A stretch of DNA of 64,000 nucleotides, taken from contig NZ_JANUGY010000006.1 in the NCBI RefSeq assembly GCF_024756235.1, positions 248,001-312,000 on the forward strand. Direction: 5' to 3'. Made by a program: the position numbers and the translations under genes. This DNA is from Massilia kyonggiensis. GTDB taxonomy: Bacteria > Pseudomonadota > Gammaproteobacteria > Burkholderiales > Burkholderiaceae_D. Below the pieces are notes generated by a model. It saw nothing but the letters and a program-made list of their open reading frames with translations, did no database searches and was not told the DNA's origin. Positions 30,179 to 38,507 of this stretch are shown piece after piece (the first letter of the stretch is position 1; each line of letters begins with the position of its first letter).

Positions 30179-31015
30179 TCAGACCGCCGCCGCGCGTCCC
30201 TCTTCGAGGAATTGCAGCAGCAGGCGGTTGACCTCGTCGGCTGCCGTCAGTTGCAGCCAATGATCCGCGCCGCGGATGCGCTCGAATCGGAATTCGCCGT
30301 CGACGTAGTGGGCGGAGTCGCGCATCTGCTTTTCGCCGAGCGCCGGATCGCGGTCGCTCCACAAGCCCATCACGGGCACGCGCACCTGGCGATGCCCGCG
30401 CGGCAGCGCGAGGCTCAGGTTGGCGCGGTAATAGTTCAGGGCCGCCGTCAGCCGGCCGGGCGGGGACAGGTCGCGCTTCCAGTGGTCAGCTTGGCCGGGC
30501 TCGTCCGTGAACTGACGCATGATGAACCAGTCGCCCGCGCGCAGCGTATGTTCCGCAATGCCGGGCATGATGAAGCCGAGGATATAAGTCATGCGCAGGC
30601 GCTGCAGGATGCCCGCGCGCGCGATGGCGTACGGGTGGCCGGTGGACATCGCCACGTAGCGGTGCACGCGTTCCGGCGCCAGGGCGGCGATCTGCCAGCC
30701 GATGATGCCGCCCCAGTCGTGGCCGACGAGGAAGACCTTGTCGATGTGCAGCGCGTCCAGCAGGCCCAGCACGTCGCCGCGCAGCTTGTCCATCGTGTAG
30801 TCGAAAATGCCGCCCGGCGCATCGCTGCGGCCATAGCCACGCAGGTCCGGCGCCAGCACGCGGAAGCCCGCGGCGGCCAGTACCGGGACCTGCTTGCGCC
30901 AGACGATGTGGGTGTCGGGAAAGCCGTGCAGCAACAGCACGGCCGGCCCCTGCCCCGTCGTCGTCGTGTGGATGCGGATGCCGTTGACGTCAAGCATGAG
31001 GGATTCGTCGATCAC
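30179..31015 (-). CDS. alpha/beta hydrolase, epoxide-hydrolase-like
   Basis: 278 residues from a GTG at 31015 with AGGAG six bases upstream; the GTG overlaps the livM stop (GTGA, 31012-31015). The fold shows LLLHGFPDTHIVW (oxyanion HGFP), PDLRGYGRSDAP, and the nucleophile elbow VGHDWGG with Asp, as in epoxide hydrolases and haloalkane dehalogenases. The catalytic His is in GADHWLQL. The cap region has two Tyr that could activate an epoxide. It is the last gene of the liv transporter run, suggesting it processes an imported substrate or a metabolite derived from it; that link is inference. Confidence 0.88.
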   Translation of the reverse strand: MIDESLMLDVNGIRIHTTTTGQGPAVLLLHGFPDTHIVWRKQVPVLAAAGFRVLAPDLRGYGRSDAPGGIFDYTMDKLRGDVLGLLDALHIDKVFLVGHDWGGIIGWQIAALAPERVHRYVAMSTGHPYAIARAGILQRLRMTYILGFIMPGIAEHTLRAGDWFIMRQFTDEPGQADHWKRDLSPPGRLTAALNYYRANLSLALPRGHRQVRVPVMGLWSDRDPALGEKQMRDSAHYVDGEFRFERIRGADHWLQLTAADEVNRLLLQFLEEGRAAAV

Positions 31016-31998
31016 GTGCGTCTCCTTGAAACCGGAGCGTGGAGCAGCGCCGCGATCTCGCCGACGATACCCCGGCGGAACAACAGCACGCAGGCAACAA
31101 AGATGAGGCCGGTGACGATGCCCACCGATTCTCCGAGTGATGCGAACCATTCTACATGCGTCGTCTCGGCCAGGAAGTTCCCCAGGTCGCCCAGCTTGTT
31201 CTCCAGCGCGACAACGAGGAAGGCACCCAGGATCGGCCCCGCCAGGGTGCCCATGCCGCCCACGAGCGTCATCAGGATGACGAGGCCGGACATCGTCCAG
31301 TGCACGTCCGTCAGCGTCTCGAAGCCGAGCACGACTGTCTTCGTCGCACCCGCCAGGCCGGCCAGCGCGGCCGACAGCACGAAGGCGACGATTTTATAGC
31401 GGTCCACGTCATAGCCCAGGGAAATGGCACGCGCTTCGTTTTCCTTGATCGCCTTCAGCACCTGCCCGAATGGAGAATGCACCGTGCGCACGATCAGGGC
31501 GAACCCGGCCACGCAGATCGCCAGCACGACGTAGTAAAGGGTCAGGTCATTGCCCAGGTCGACGCTGCCCAGCAGCTTGCCGCGCGGGACCCCTTGCAAC
31601 CCGTCCTCGCCGTGCGTGAACGGCGCACGCAGCGCCGCGAAATACACCATCTGCGCGAGCGCCAGCGTGATCATCGAAAAATAAATGCCCTGGCGGCGGA
31701 TGGCCAGCAATCCCATGACGACACCCAGCGCCGCGGCCGCGAGCACGCCCAGCACGACCGCCGCCTCGAACGGCAGGCCGAGCACCGCCAGCGCATGGCC
31801 CGTCACATAGCCGGCGCCGCCGAAGAACGCCGCATGGCCGAACGACAGCAATCCGGTATAGCCGATCAGCAGGTTGAAGGCGCAGGCGAACAACCCGAAG
31901 CACAGCAGTTTCATCAGGAAGACCGGGTAGCCCACGAACGGTGCCGCCAGCGCCACCACCAATGCGAGGCCGTAGCCGAGGGTTCTGTTCATGATCAT
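31012..31998 (-). CDS. livM: branched-chain amino acid ABC transporter permease (LivM type)
   Basis: 328 residues with about nine hydrophobic segments. It shows the LivM signature region (YTGLLSFGHAAFFGGAGYVTGHAL) and the EAA-like loop KAIKENEARAISLGYDVDRYK that contacts the ATPases. Ends with VACVLLFRRGIVGEIAALL. An alternative start two residues later (M3) is possible. It lies four bases after livH and overlaps the hydrolase start. Confidence 0.93.
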   Translation of the reverse strand: MIMNRTLGYGLALVVALAAPFVGYPVFLMKLLCFGLFACAFNLLIGYTGLLSFGHAAFFGGAGYVTGHALAVLGLPFEAAVVLGVLAAAALGVVMGLLAIRRQGIYFSMITLALAQMVYFAALRAPFTHGEDGLQGVPRGKLLGSVDLGNDLTLYYVVLAICVAGFALIVRTVHSPFGQVLKAIKENEARAISLGYDVDRYKIVAFVLSAALAGLAGATKTVVLGFETLTDVHWTMSGLVILMTLVGGMGTLAGPILGAFLVVALENKLGDLGNFLAETTHVEWFASLGESVGIVTGLIFVACVLLFRRGIVGEIAALLHAPVSRRRT

Positions 31999-32002
31999 GG
32001 CC

Positions 32003-32887
32003 TCACTTTTCTTTGCCGAACAGGCCGGCGGGACGCAGCAGCAACACGATCACCATCACGACGAACACGACGACTTCCGACGCTTCCGGGTAATACACGC
32101 GCGTGAGCCCTTCGATGACGCCCAGCGCCAGGCCCGTGACGATGGAGCCGAGAATGGAGCCCATGCCGCCGATCACGACGACGGCGAACACGACGATGAT
32201 CAGGTTGGAGCCCATCAGCGGCGTGACGTTGATGACGGGCGCCGCCAGCACGCCCGCAAAGCCCGCCAGCGCGACGCCGAAGCCGTACGTCAATGTCACC
32301 ATCAACGGCACGTTGACGCCGAACGCTTCGACCAGCTTCGGGTTTTCCGTGCCCGCGCGCAGGTAGGCGCCCAATCTCGTCTTTTCGATCGTGAACCATG
32401 TCGCCAGGCACACGACGAGCGACGCGAACACGACCCACGCGCGGTAGTTCGGCAGGATCATGAAGCCGAGGTCGGTGGCGCCGGACAGCGCTTCCGGCAC
32501 ATCGAGGGTCTGGCCGGACACGCCGAAGAACGAGCGGAACAGGCCTTCCAGCAGCAGGGTGATGCCGAAGGTCAGCAGCAGGCCATACAGATGGTCGAAC
32601 TTGTAGAGCCAGCGCAGCATCGTCTTTTCGATCAGGATGCCGAACGCGCCGACGAGGAGCGGCGCCAGCACGAGCATCGTCCAGTAGTTCAATCCGAACG
32701 ACGTGACGCCGATGTACGCCGCAAACGCGCCCATCATGTACAGCGCGCCATGCGAGAAATTGATCACGTTGAGCAGGCCGAAAATGACGGCCAGGCCCAG
32801 CGACAGCATCGCGTAAAACGAACCGTTCACCAGGCCCAGCAGCAGCTGGCTCATCATCGCCTGCAGGGGAACACCGAAGATCTCCAT
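32003..32887 (-). CDS. livH: branched-chain amino acid ABC transporter permease (LivH type)
   Basis: 294 residues with eight predicted membrane segments. Conserved LivH features: LVNGSFYAMLSLGLAVIFGLLNVINFSHGALYMMGAF, the cytoplasmic loop EKTRLGAYLRAGTENPKLVEAFGVNV, and GGMGSILGSIVTGLALGVIEGL. Pairs with LivM to form the inner-membrane channel. It lies 11 bases after the livK stop. Confidence 0.94.
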   Translation of the reverse strand: MEIFGVPLQAMMSQLLLGLVNGSFYAMLSLGLAVIFGLLNVINFSHGALYMMGAFAAYIGVTSFGLNYWTMLVLAPLLVGAFGILIEKTMLRWLYKFDHLYGLLLTFGITLLLEGLFRSFFGVSGQTLDVPEALSGATDLGFMILPNYRAWVVFASLVVCLATWFTIEKTRLGAYLRAGTENPKLVEAFGVNVPLMVTLTYGFGVALAGFAGVLAAPVINVTPLMGSNLIIVVFAVVVIGGMGSILGSIVTGLALGVIEGLTRVYYPEASEVVVFVVMVIVLLLRPAGLFGKEK

Positions 32888-32898
32888 GCGCGCTTAGA

Positions 32899-34101
32899 TC
32901 ACTTCCAGGCCGCGCACTTGGTCTCGGCCTTGGTCGTGTACGCCTGGGCGCCAGGGATCGTGGCCACGACCTTGTAGTAATCCCACGGCGCTTTCGACTC
33001 GGCCGGCGTTTTAACTTGCATCAGGTACATGTCGTGCACCATGCGGCCGTCCGGACGGATCTCGCCATTCTTCGTGAACATGTCGTTGATCTTGGTCTTT
33101 TTCAGGTGCGCCATGACCTTGTCGCCATCGTCCGTGCCGATCGCTTTCACCGCGTTCAGGTAGTTCATCGCGGCGGAATAATCCGCCGCCTGCAGCGACG
33201 ACGGCTCCTTCTTCATCTTCGCGAAGTATTTTTTCGCCCACGCGCGGGTGTCGTTGTTCATGTCCCAGTACCACGCGTCCGTCAGGTAGAGCCCTTGCGT
33301 GGTCTGCAGCCCGAGGGTGTGGATATCGTTGATGAACACGAGCAGGCCCGCGATCTTCATCTTGCTCGTCAGGCCGAATTCCTTTGCCGCCTTGACGGAG
33401 TTGATGAAGTCGCCGCCCGCATTCGCCAGTCCCAGCACTTGCGCCTTCGATGATTGCGCCTGCAGCAGGAACGACGAAAAGTCGGATGCGCCCAGCGGGT
33501 GCTTCACGCTGCCCAGCACGGTGCCGCCGTTGGCCTTCACGACGTCCGTCGTGTCCTTTTCCAGCGACTGGCCGAACGCGTAATCGGCCGTGAGGAAATA
33601 CCAGCTCTTGCCGCCCTGCTTCACCATCGTGGCGCCCGTGCCGCGGGCAAGCGCGACCGTGTCATAGGCGTAGTGCACGGTGTATGGCGAGCACTGTTCG
33701 TTGGTCAGCTGCGCACTGCCGGAACCGATGGCAATGAAGACTTTTTTCTTTTCCGCCGCGACCTTGGCCATCGCCAGGGCGGCGCCGGAGTTCGTGCCGC
33801 CGATCAGCATGTCGACGCCCTGCTGGTCGAACCATTCACGGGCCTTGCTGGCGGCGATATCCGGCTTGTTCTGGTGGTCGGCGACGATGAACTGGATTTT
33901 TTTACCATTGATGGCGCCGCCCGCATCGGCGATCGCCATGCGCACGGCTTCGGCGCCACCATTGCCGTCGATGTCCGAATACACGCCCGATAAATCCGTG
34001 ATCATGCCGATTTTGACGGTGTCGCCCGAGATCTGGGCCAGCGCCGGCATGGACAAACCGGCCGCGAAGGCGGCGGCGGCAAAGGCAATCGCTGTTTTCA
34101 T
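32899..34101 (-). CDS. livK: periplasmic branched-chain-type substrate-binding protein
   Basis: 400 residues from the ATG at 34101 (MKTAIAFAAAAFAAGLSMPALAQ, a clean signal peptide). It is a type I periplasmic binding protein: VKIGMITDLSGVYSDIDGNGGAEAVRMAIADAGG, IGGTNSGAALAMAKVAAEKKKVFI and SWYFLTADYAFGQSLEKDT. The ligand may be a branched-chain amino acid, another amino acid, or an aromatic or short-chain acid, since this subfamily is diverse. A longer open frame upstream overlaps livF and is not coding. Confidence 0.93.
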   Translation of the reverse strand: MKTAIAFAAAAFAAGLSMPALAQISGDTVKIGMITDLSGVYSDIDGNGGAEAVRMAIADAGGAINGKKIQFIVADHQNKPDIAASKAREWFDQQGVDMLIGGTNSGAALAMAKVAAEKKKVFIAIGSGSAQLTNEQCSPYTVHYAYDTVALARGTGATMVKQGGKSWYFLTADYAFGQSLEKDTTDVVKANGGTVLGSVKHPLGASDFSSFLLQAQSSKAQVLGLANAGGDFINSVKAAKEFGLTSKMKIAGLLVFINDIHTLGLQTTQGLYLTDAWYWDMNNDTRAWAKKYFAKMKKEPSSLQAADYSAAMNYLNAVKAIGTDDGDKVMAHLKKTKINDMFTKNGEIRPDGRMVHDMYLMQVKTPAESKAPWDYYKVVATIPGAQAYTTKAETKCAAWK

Positions 34102-34121
34102 GTGGTCTCCGTTGTCGATGA

Positions 34122-34829
34122 TCAAACGCCCAGCAGCTCGGTCAATGCCGGCATGCTGGCCTGCAGTTCCGCGGCCGCGATCGTCGTGACGATGCGGCCG
34201 TGTTCCATGACATAAAACCGGTCCGCCAGCGGCGCCGCGAACCGGAAATTCTGTTCCACCATGACGATCGTGTAGCCCTTCGCCTTGAGGGTCGTGATCA
34301 TCTTCGCCAGCGCCTGCACGATCACGGGGGCGAGCCCTTCCGAGATCTCGTCCAGCAAGAGGAGTCTCGCGCCCGTGCGCAGGATGCGCGCGACGGCCAG
34401 CATCTGCTGCTCGCCGCCGGACAGCCGCGTGCCCTGGCTGTGGCGCCGTTCGTACAGGTTCGGGAACATCTCGTAGATCTCGGCGACGCTCATGCCTGCG
34501 CCCTGACCGGCCAGCTTCGGCGGCAACAAGAGGTTTTCCTCGGCCGACAGCGACGCGAAAATGCCCCGCTCTTCCGGGCAATAGCCGATGCCGAGGTGGG
34601 CGATGCGGTGCGTGGGCAGGCGGATCGCCTCGACGCCGTTGACCTTGATCGACCCGCTGCGCGCGCCCGTCAGGCCCATGATCGCGCGCAAGGTGGTCGT
34701 GCGGCCCGCGCCGTTGCGGCCCAGCAGGGTGACGACTTCGCCCGGCTGCACAGTCAGGCTGACGCCGTGCAGGATGTGCGATTCGCCATACCAGGCTTGC
34801 AGGTTCTCGATCTCCAGTGCCGGCGTCAT
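34122..34829 (-). CDS. livF: branched-chain amino acid ABC transporter ATP-binding protein (LivF type)
   Basis: 235 residues from the ATG at 34829, which overlaps the livG stop (ATGA). ABC signature LSGGEQQMLAVARIL, Walker B LLLLDEISEGLAP and H-loop-like MVEQNFRFA are normal. The Walker A reads GRNGAGRTTT: the invariant lysine is replaced by arginine. The change is clear in the DNA (codon CGC). Otherwise length and sequence are typical LivF. Confidence 0.94.
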   Translation of the reverse strand: MTPALEIENLQAWYGESHILHGVSLTVQPGEVVTLLGRNGAGRTTTLRAIMGLTGARSGSIKVNGVEAIRLPTHRIAHLGIGYCPEERGIFASLSAEENLLLPPKLAGQGAGMSVAEIYEMFPNLYERRHSQGTRLSGGEQQMLAVARILRTGARLLLLDEISEGLAPVIVQALAKMITTLKAKGYTIVMVEQNFRFAAPLADRFYVMEHGRIVTTIAAAELQASMPALTELLGV

Positions 34830-35599
34830 CCGTGTGCTCCCGCCAGGTTGTTGTCGGCGCTCCCCATGTACGCTTCGATGACTTGCGGATTGCGCGACAC
34901 GTCCGCGTAATTTCCTTCCGCCAGCACGGCGCCCCGCTGCAGCACGGAAATGCGGTCGCAGATGCCGGAGACGACGTTCATGTTGTGCTCCACCATCAGG
35001 ATCGTGCGGCCGGCTGACACTTTTTTGATCAGTGCCGTCACGCGGTGCACGTCTTCGTGGCCCATGCCTTGCGTCGGCTCGTCCAGCAGCATGAGTTCCG
35101 GCTCCATGCCGAGTGTCGTCGCGATCTCGAGTGCGCGCTTGCGCCCGTACGGCAAGTCGGCCGTGATGGTGTCGGCAAAGTTCCCCAGGTCGACTTCGGC
35201 CAGCAACACCATGGCGCGGTCGTTGAGCTGGTTCAGCGTTTTTTCGCTGCGCCAGAAATAAAAGCTGGTGCCGAGGGCGCGCTGCAGGCCGATGCGCACG
35301 TTTTCCAGCACGGTGAGATGAGGAAACACGGCCGAGATCTGGAACGAGCGGATGATGCCCATGCGCGCGATCTGCGCCGGTTTTAGCGAGGTGATGTCGG
35401 TGCCGTTGAACAGGATCCGCCCGGCGGACGGTGAGAGAAATTTCGTCAGCAGATTGAAGCACGTCGTCTTGCCGGCGCCGTTGGGTCCGATGAGCGCGTG
35501 GATATGGCCGCGCTGCACCTGCAGACTCACCTGGTTGACCGCCGTAAAACCCTTGAATTCCTTCGTCAGATCACGTGTTTCCAGAATGACGTCCGGCAT
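34826..35599 (-). CDS. livG: branched-chain amino acid ABC transporter ATP-binding protein (LivG type)
   Basis: 257 residues from the ATG at 35599, preceded by GGGGAG five bases upstream; a start 27 bases earlier has no ribosome site. Walker A is GPNGAGKTT with the normal lysine, the signature is LPYGRKRALEIATTL, and Walker B is LMLLDEPTQGMGHED. LivG-type features include GIIRSFQISAVFPHLTVLENVRIGLQ and MVEHNMNVV. First gene of the liv operon livG-livF-livK-livH-livM-hydrolase. Confidence 0.95.
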   Translation of the reverse strand: MPDVILETRDLTKEFKGFTAVNQVSLQVQRGHIHALIGPNGAGKTTCFNLLTKFLSPSAGRILFNGTDITSLKPAQIARMGIIRSFQISAVFPHLTVLENVRIGLQRALGTSFYFWRSEKTLNQLNDRAMVLLAEVDLGNFADTITADLPYGRKRALEIATTLGMEPELMLLDEPTQGMGHEDVHRVTALIKKVSAGRTILMVEHNMNVVSGICDRISVLQRGAVLAEGNYADVSRNPQVIEAYMGSADNNLAGAHG

Positions 35600-35735
35600 T
35601 GCGTCTCCCCGCTTTCGTCCATTCAAGCTTTACAAATCATACACACTTTTGGAACTCGTCAAGATACAGCACGTGCGCCGCGTATCGCCCTGCGTTACGT
35701 CATGACGAAGCGCAAACCCATTGTGCAAAAACGCA

Positions 35736-37361
35736 CTACGACCACGCGCGGTCGATCAGTGCAGCCGTCTTTTCGGCAATCATCAACGTGGGTGAATTCG
35801 TGTTGCCGGATGTGATCGTCGGCATGATGGATGCGTCGACGACACGCAGTCCCTTGACGCCTTTGACCCGCAGTTCACTGTCGACGACGGCGAGCGGATC
35901 GTCCATTTTCCCCATCCGGCAGGTACCGACGGGGTGAAAAATCGTCGTGCCGATAAGCCCGGCCGCTTCCGCCAGCTCTTCCTCCGTACGGTAGTGCGGG
36001 CCCGGCTTAAATTCTTCCGGGCGGTATCTGGCCAGCGCGGGCGCCGCGACGATGCGCCGGGTCAACGCCAGCGCGTCGGCCGCCACCTTGCGGTCTTCCG
36101 GCGTACTAAGGTAGTTCGGCGAAATCTTCGGCGGTGCATAACTGTCGTTCGCCGCCAGCCGGACGTGGCCCCGCGCCGTCGGCCGCAGGTTGCACACGCT
36201 CGCGGTAAAAGCGGGAAAACCGTGCAGCGGATCGCCGAATTTTTCCAGGGACAGCGGCTGCACGTGGTATTCGAGGTTCGGCGTCGCCTGGCCGGGATCG
36301 GACCGGGCAAATGCGCCCAGTTGCGATGGCGCCATCGACATCGGCCCGCTCTGGAACAGCAGATATTGCACGCCGATTTTCATCTTCCCGTACCACGACG
36401 CGGCACTCGTGTTGAGCGAGCGGGCGCCCGTGATGCGGTAGACCATGCGCAGTTGCAAATGATCCTGCAGATTTTCGCCCACGCCGGGCGCATCGACGAC
36501 GGGCGTGATCCCGTGCTGATGCAGCAAAGCCGCCGGTCCGATGCCGGACAACTGCAGGATGTGCGGCGAGCCGATGGCGCCGGCGGCCAGCAGGGTTTCG
36601 CGTCGTGCCGTGGCGGTGAATGCGCGGCCGCCGCCCGTGAATTGCACGCCGCGGCAGATCGCGCCCTGCTCCGTCTGCTGGATTAACAGCTTTTCGACGT
36701 GACACCCCGTCATGATCGTCAGGTTCGGCCGCGTGGAGGCCGGCCTGAGAAACGCCTTCGCCGTGTTCAGCCGGATACCGCGCCGCTGGTTGACTTCGAA
36801 ATAGGCACAGCCGGCGTTGTCGCCACCGTTGAAATCGTCGACTTTCAGTATGCCCGTCTGGTGGGCCGCTTCGCGGAACGCGTCGAGGATTTCCCAGGAC
36901 AGCCGCTGGCGCTCGACTCGCCACTCTCCGCCGCTGCCGTGGATGGCACTGGCGCCGCCGTGATGGTCTTCGCTTGCCTTGAAAACGGGCAGGACGTTAT
37001 CCCAGCGCCAGGAGGAATCGCCCGTGATGGCGGCCCAGCGGTCGTAGTCGTCGGCTTGTCCGCGCATGTAGATCATGCCGTTGATCGACGAACTGCCGCC
37101 CAGGACTTTACCGCGTGGATAGATCAGCGCTCGCCCCGCCAGGCCGGGATCCGCTTCCGTTTTGTACAACCAGTCCGTGCGCGGGTTACCGATGCAGTAC
37201 AGGTAACCGACGGGGATATGGATCCACAGGTAATCGTCCTTGCCGCCGGCCTCGATCAGCAGCACGTGCACGTCGGGCCTGCGGGTCAGGCGGTTGGCCA
37301 GCACGCAGCCGGCGGTACCGGCCCCGACAATGATGACATCGAATTCCCCTGCGGACTCCAT
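35736..37361 (-). CDS. GMC family oxidoreductase (choline-dehydrogenase-like)
   Basis: 541 residues from MESAGEFD (37361); a start at 37373 adds four residues and cannot be excluded. The FAD motif is FDVIIVGAGTAGCVLANRL (residues ~7-25). GMC signatures follow: YPRGKVLGGSSSINGMIYMRGQ and GAIGSPHILQLSGIGP. The catalytic pair is the His in FHPVGTCRMG and the Asn in NTNSPTLMIAEK. Substrates range from choline to alcohols and polyethylene glycol, so the specificity is open. It is transcribed leftward, away from the origin-like region that begins about 70 bases upstream. Confidence 0.93.
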   Translation of the reverse strand: MESAGEFDVIIVGAGTAGCVLANRLTRRPDVHVLLIEAGGKDDYLWIHIPVGYLYCIGNPRTDWLYKTEADPGLAGRALIYPRGKVLGGSSSINGMIYMRGQADDYDRWAAITGDSSWRWDNVLPVFKASEDHHGGASAIHGSGGEWRVERQRLSWEILDAFREAAHQTGILKVDDFNGGDNAGCAYFEVNQRRGIRLNTAKAFLRPASTRPNLTIMTGCHVEKLLIQQTEQGAICRGVQFTGGGRAFTATARRETLLAAGAIGSPHILQLSGIGPAALLHQHGITPVVDAPGVGENLQDHLQLRMVYRITGARSLNTSAASWYGKMKIGVQYLLFQSGPMSMAPSQLGAFARSDPGQATPNLEYHVQPLSLEKFGDPLHGFPAFTASVCNLRPTARGHVRLAANDSYAPPKISPNYLSTPEDRKVAADALALTRRIVAAPALARYRPEEFKPGPHYRTEEELAEAAGLIGTTIFHPVGTCRMGKMDDPLAVVDSELRVKGVKGLRVVDASIMPTITSGNTNSPTLMIAEKTAALIDRAWS

Positions 37362-37430
37362 GGACCCTCGCATCGTGATTCGTTCGAGCAAGCTTACCAG
37401 ATGATTAAGCTCAACAAGGGGTCCCTGGAC

Positions 37431-37631
37431 TGTGGATAAGCGTATGAATATCCACAGGTACGAAATGTGAGGAAGATCGACTTTTCGCACAGCCCGGATT
37501 TTTATCCAGTTTTGCCACAAGGCACATACAAGACCAGCCCACCGCCTTATGCGAACCGTAAACGTTTGATGTTGTGGAAAAAACCGGGCTTATCCACAGA
37601 AGAGTGGCACCGTTAACTATTACCATCATTC
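37431..37631 (+). repeat. origin module A
   Basis: TGTGGATAA at 37431, ATATCCACA at 37448, TGTGGAAAA at 37573, TTATCCACA at 37590, then a TAACTATTACCATCATT tract at 37614. The box spacing is 0, +17, +142, +159. A GTAAAC element (37558-37563) precedes the third box. Confidence 0.85.
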
Positions 37632-37794
37632 TGTATACAAGCTTTTGGTTGTAAACCTGACGACGCGCTTCGAAGACTGCGGCCCTGTCGAAAAAAAAAT
37701 TTTCCCGACTTCGGACACCGCGCGACTTCGACACCTTCGCGACGTTGACCTGGCTGGCTTCCAGAAGTGTCAAACACCCGTTTTCTGACCCTTT

Positions 37795-37997
37795 TGTGGA
37801 TAAGCTCCTGAATATCCACAGGATCGAATGTGCGAAACTGCCGCGCGATACGACGGCGAATTTTTTGTCCAGTTTCGATCCCATCCAGAAGCAAGGTTTG
37901 TTCAGCCGCTTCCGGCGCACGTAAACCCTTGAGCTTGTGGAAAAAATCCCGTTTATCCACAGTTCACGCGGCGTTTACTATCATCACCATCTTTACT
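37795..37997 (+). repeat. origin module B
   Basis: TGTGGATAA at 37795, ATATCCACA at 37812, TGTGGAAAA at 37936, TTATCCACA at 37953, then TACTATCATCACCATC starting at 37976, 15 bases after the last box. Spacing is 0, +17, +141, +158. GTAAACC occurs at 37921. Confidence 0.85.
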
Positions 37998-38212
37998 ATC
38001 TATCCAAGTTAACTAAAGAAGGAAAACCGCCGCGAACGACGCAAACGCTCTTTTGTCTGCAAAAAAAAGAATTTGGCACTGTCGCATCCAAAGCCGACGC
38101 AACCACTGCTCGACGTCTGTCCTGTCTACAGAAAGAACAAGATGCCACCGTTGCATCCGGAACAACGTCCGCATCCTGCAAGCACCGTGTCGGCAGACAA
38201 AACCAGCTCGAC

Positions 38213-38410
38213 TGTGGAAAAGGCGCTGCATATCCACAGGATCGGATGTGCAGAACGACCGCTTTTTCTGCTCGCCTGGTTTTTGTCCAACATCGGTTCA
38301 GCATCGATACAATGCTTGTCCAGCCGCTCCGTGAACGCGTAAACCGTTGACGCTGTAGACAAATTCCGTCTTATCCACAGCTGGGAACGCGTTTACTATC
38401 ACTACCATTT
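38213..38410 (+). repeat. origin module C with adjacent AT-rich segment
   Basis: TGTGGAAAA at 38213, ATATCCACA at 38230, the degenerate TGTAGACAA at 38354, TTATCCACA at 38371, then TACTATCACTACCAT at 38394, again 15 bases after the box. Spacing is 0, +17, +141, +158. It is followed by a run of T and TATATAC, the most AT-rich part of the region. Confidence 0.85.
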
Positions 38411-38507
38411 TTTATATACATCTTTGTTTTATTAAGACAAAAACAGCGGGAACAGCGTGAACAAGCCGCCAGAACCCTCCGAAAACGCTTCAGAACAAGG
38501 CCAAAAC

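Larger units (their letters stand above)
37431..38440. other. oriC: candidate chromosomal replication origin (oriC)
   Basis: About 1 kb without a plausible gene between the GMC oxidoreductase and mtnN. It holds five exact DnaA boxes (37431, 37590, 37795, 37953, 38371) and at least six one- or two-mismatch boxes. They are arranged in three modules of ~200 bp, listed separately, joined by linkers of 163 and 215 bp. The last module runs into an AT-rich stretch (38404-38440) suitable for unwinding. Genes on the left, including the ATP operon, mnmG-rsmG and parAB, are transcribed away from it, and three parS sites lie 8-12 kb to the left. dnaA is not in the window. Known: proteobacterial oriC is often near mnmG. 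Inferred: this is oriC rather than a DnaA-titrating locus. Confidence 0.75.

Noticed and set aside
34102..34581. Upstream extension of the liv substrate-binding protein
   Set aside because: It overlaps livF in another frame, and the start at 34101 begins a clean signal peptide.
37431..38410. CRISPR-like array
   Set aside because: Only three units with long diverged interiors and DnaA-box motifs; no short direct repeats with uniform spacers and no cas genes.
37411..38456. Several 60-140 codon open frames inside the origin-like region
   Set aside because: They cross the repeated modules in different frames on both strands and their reading frame is not conserved between modules.
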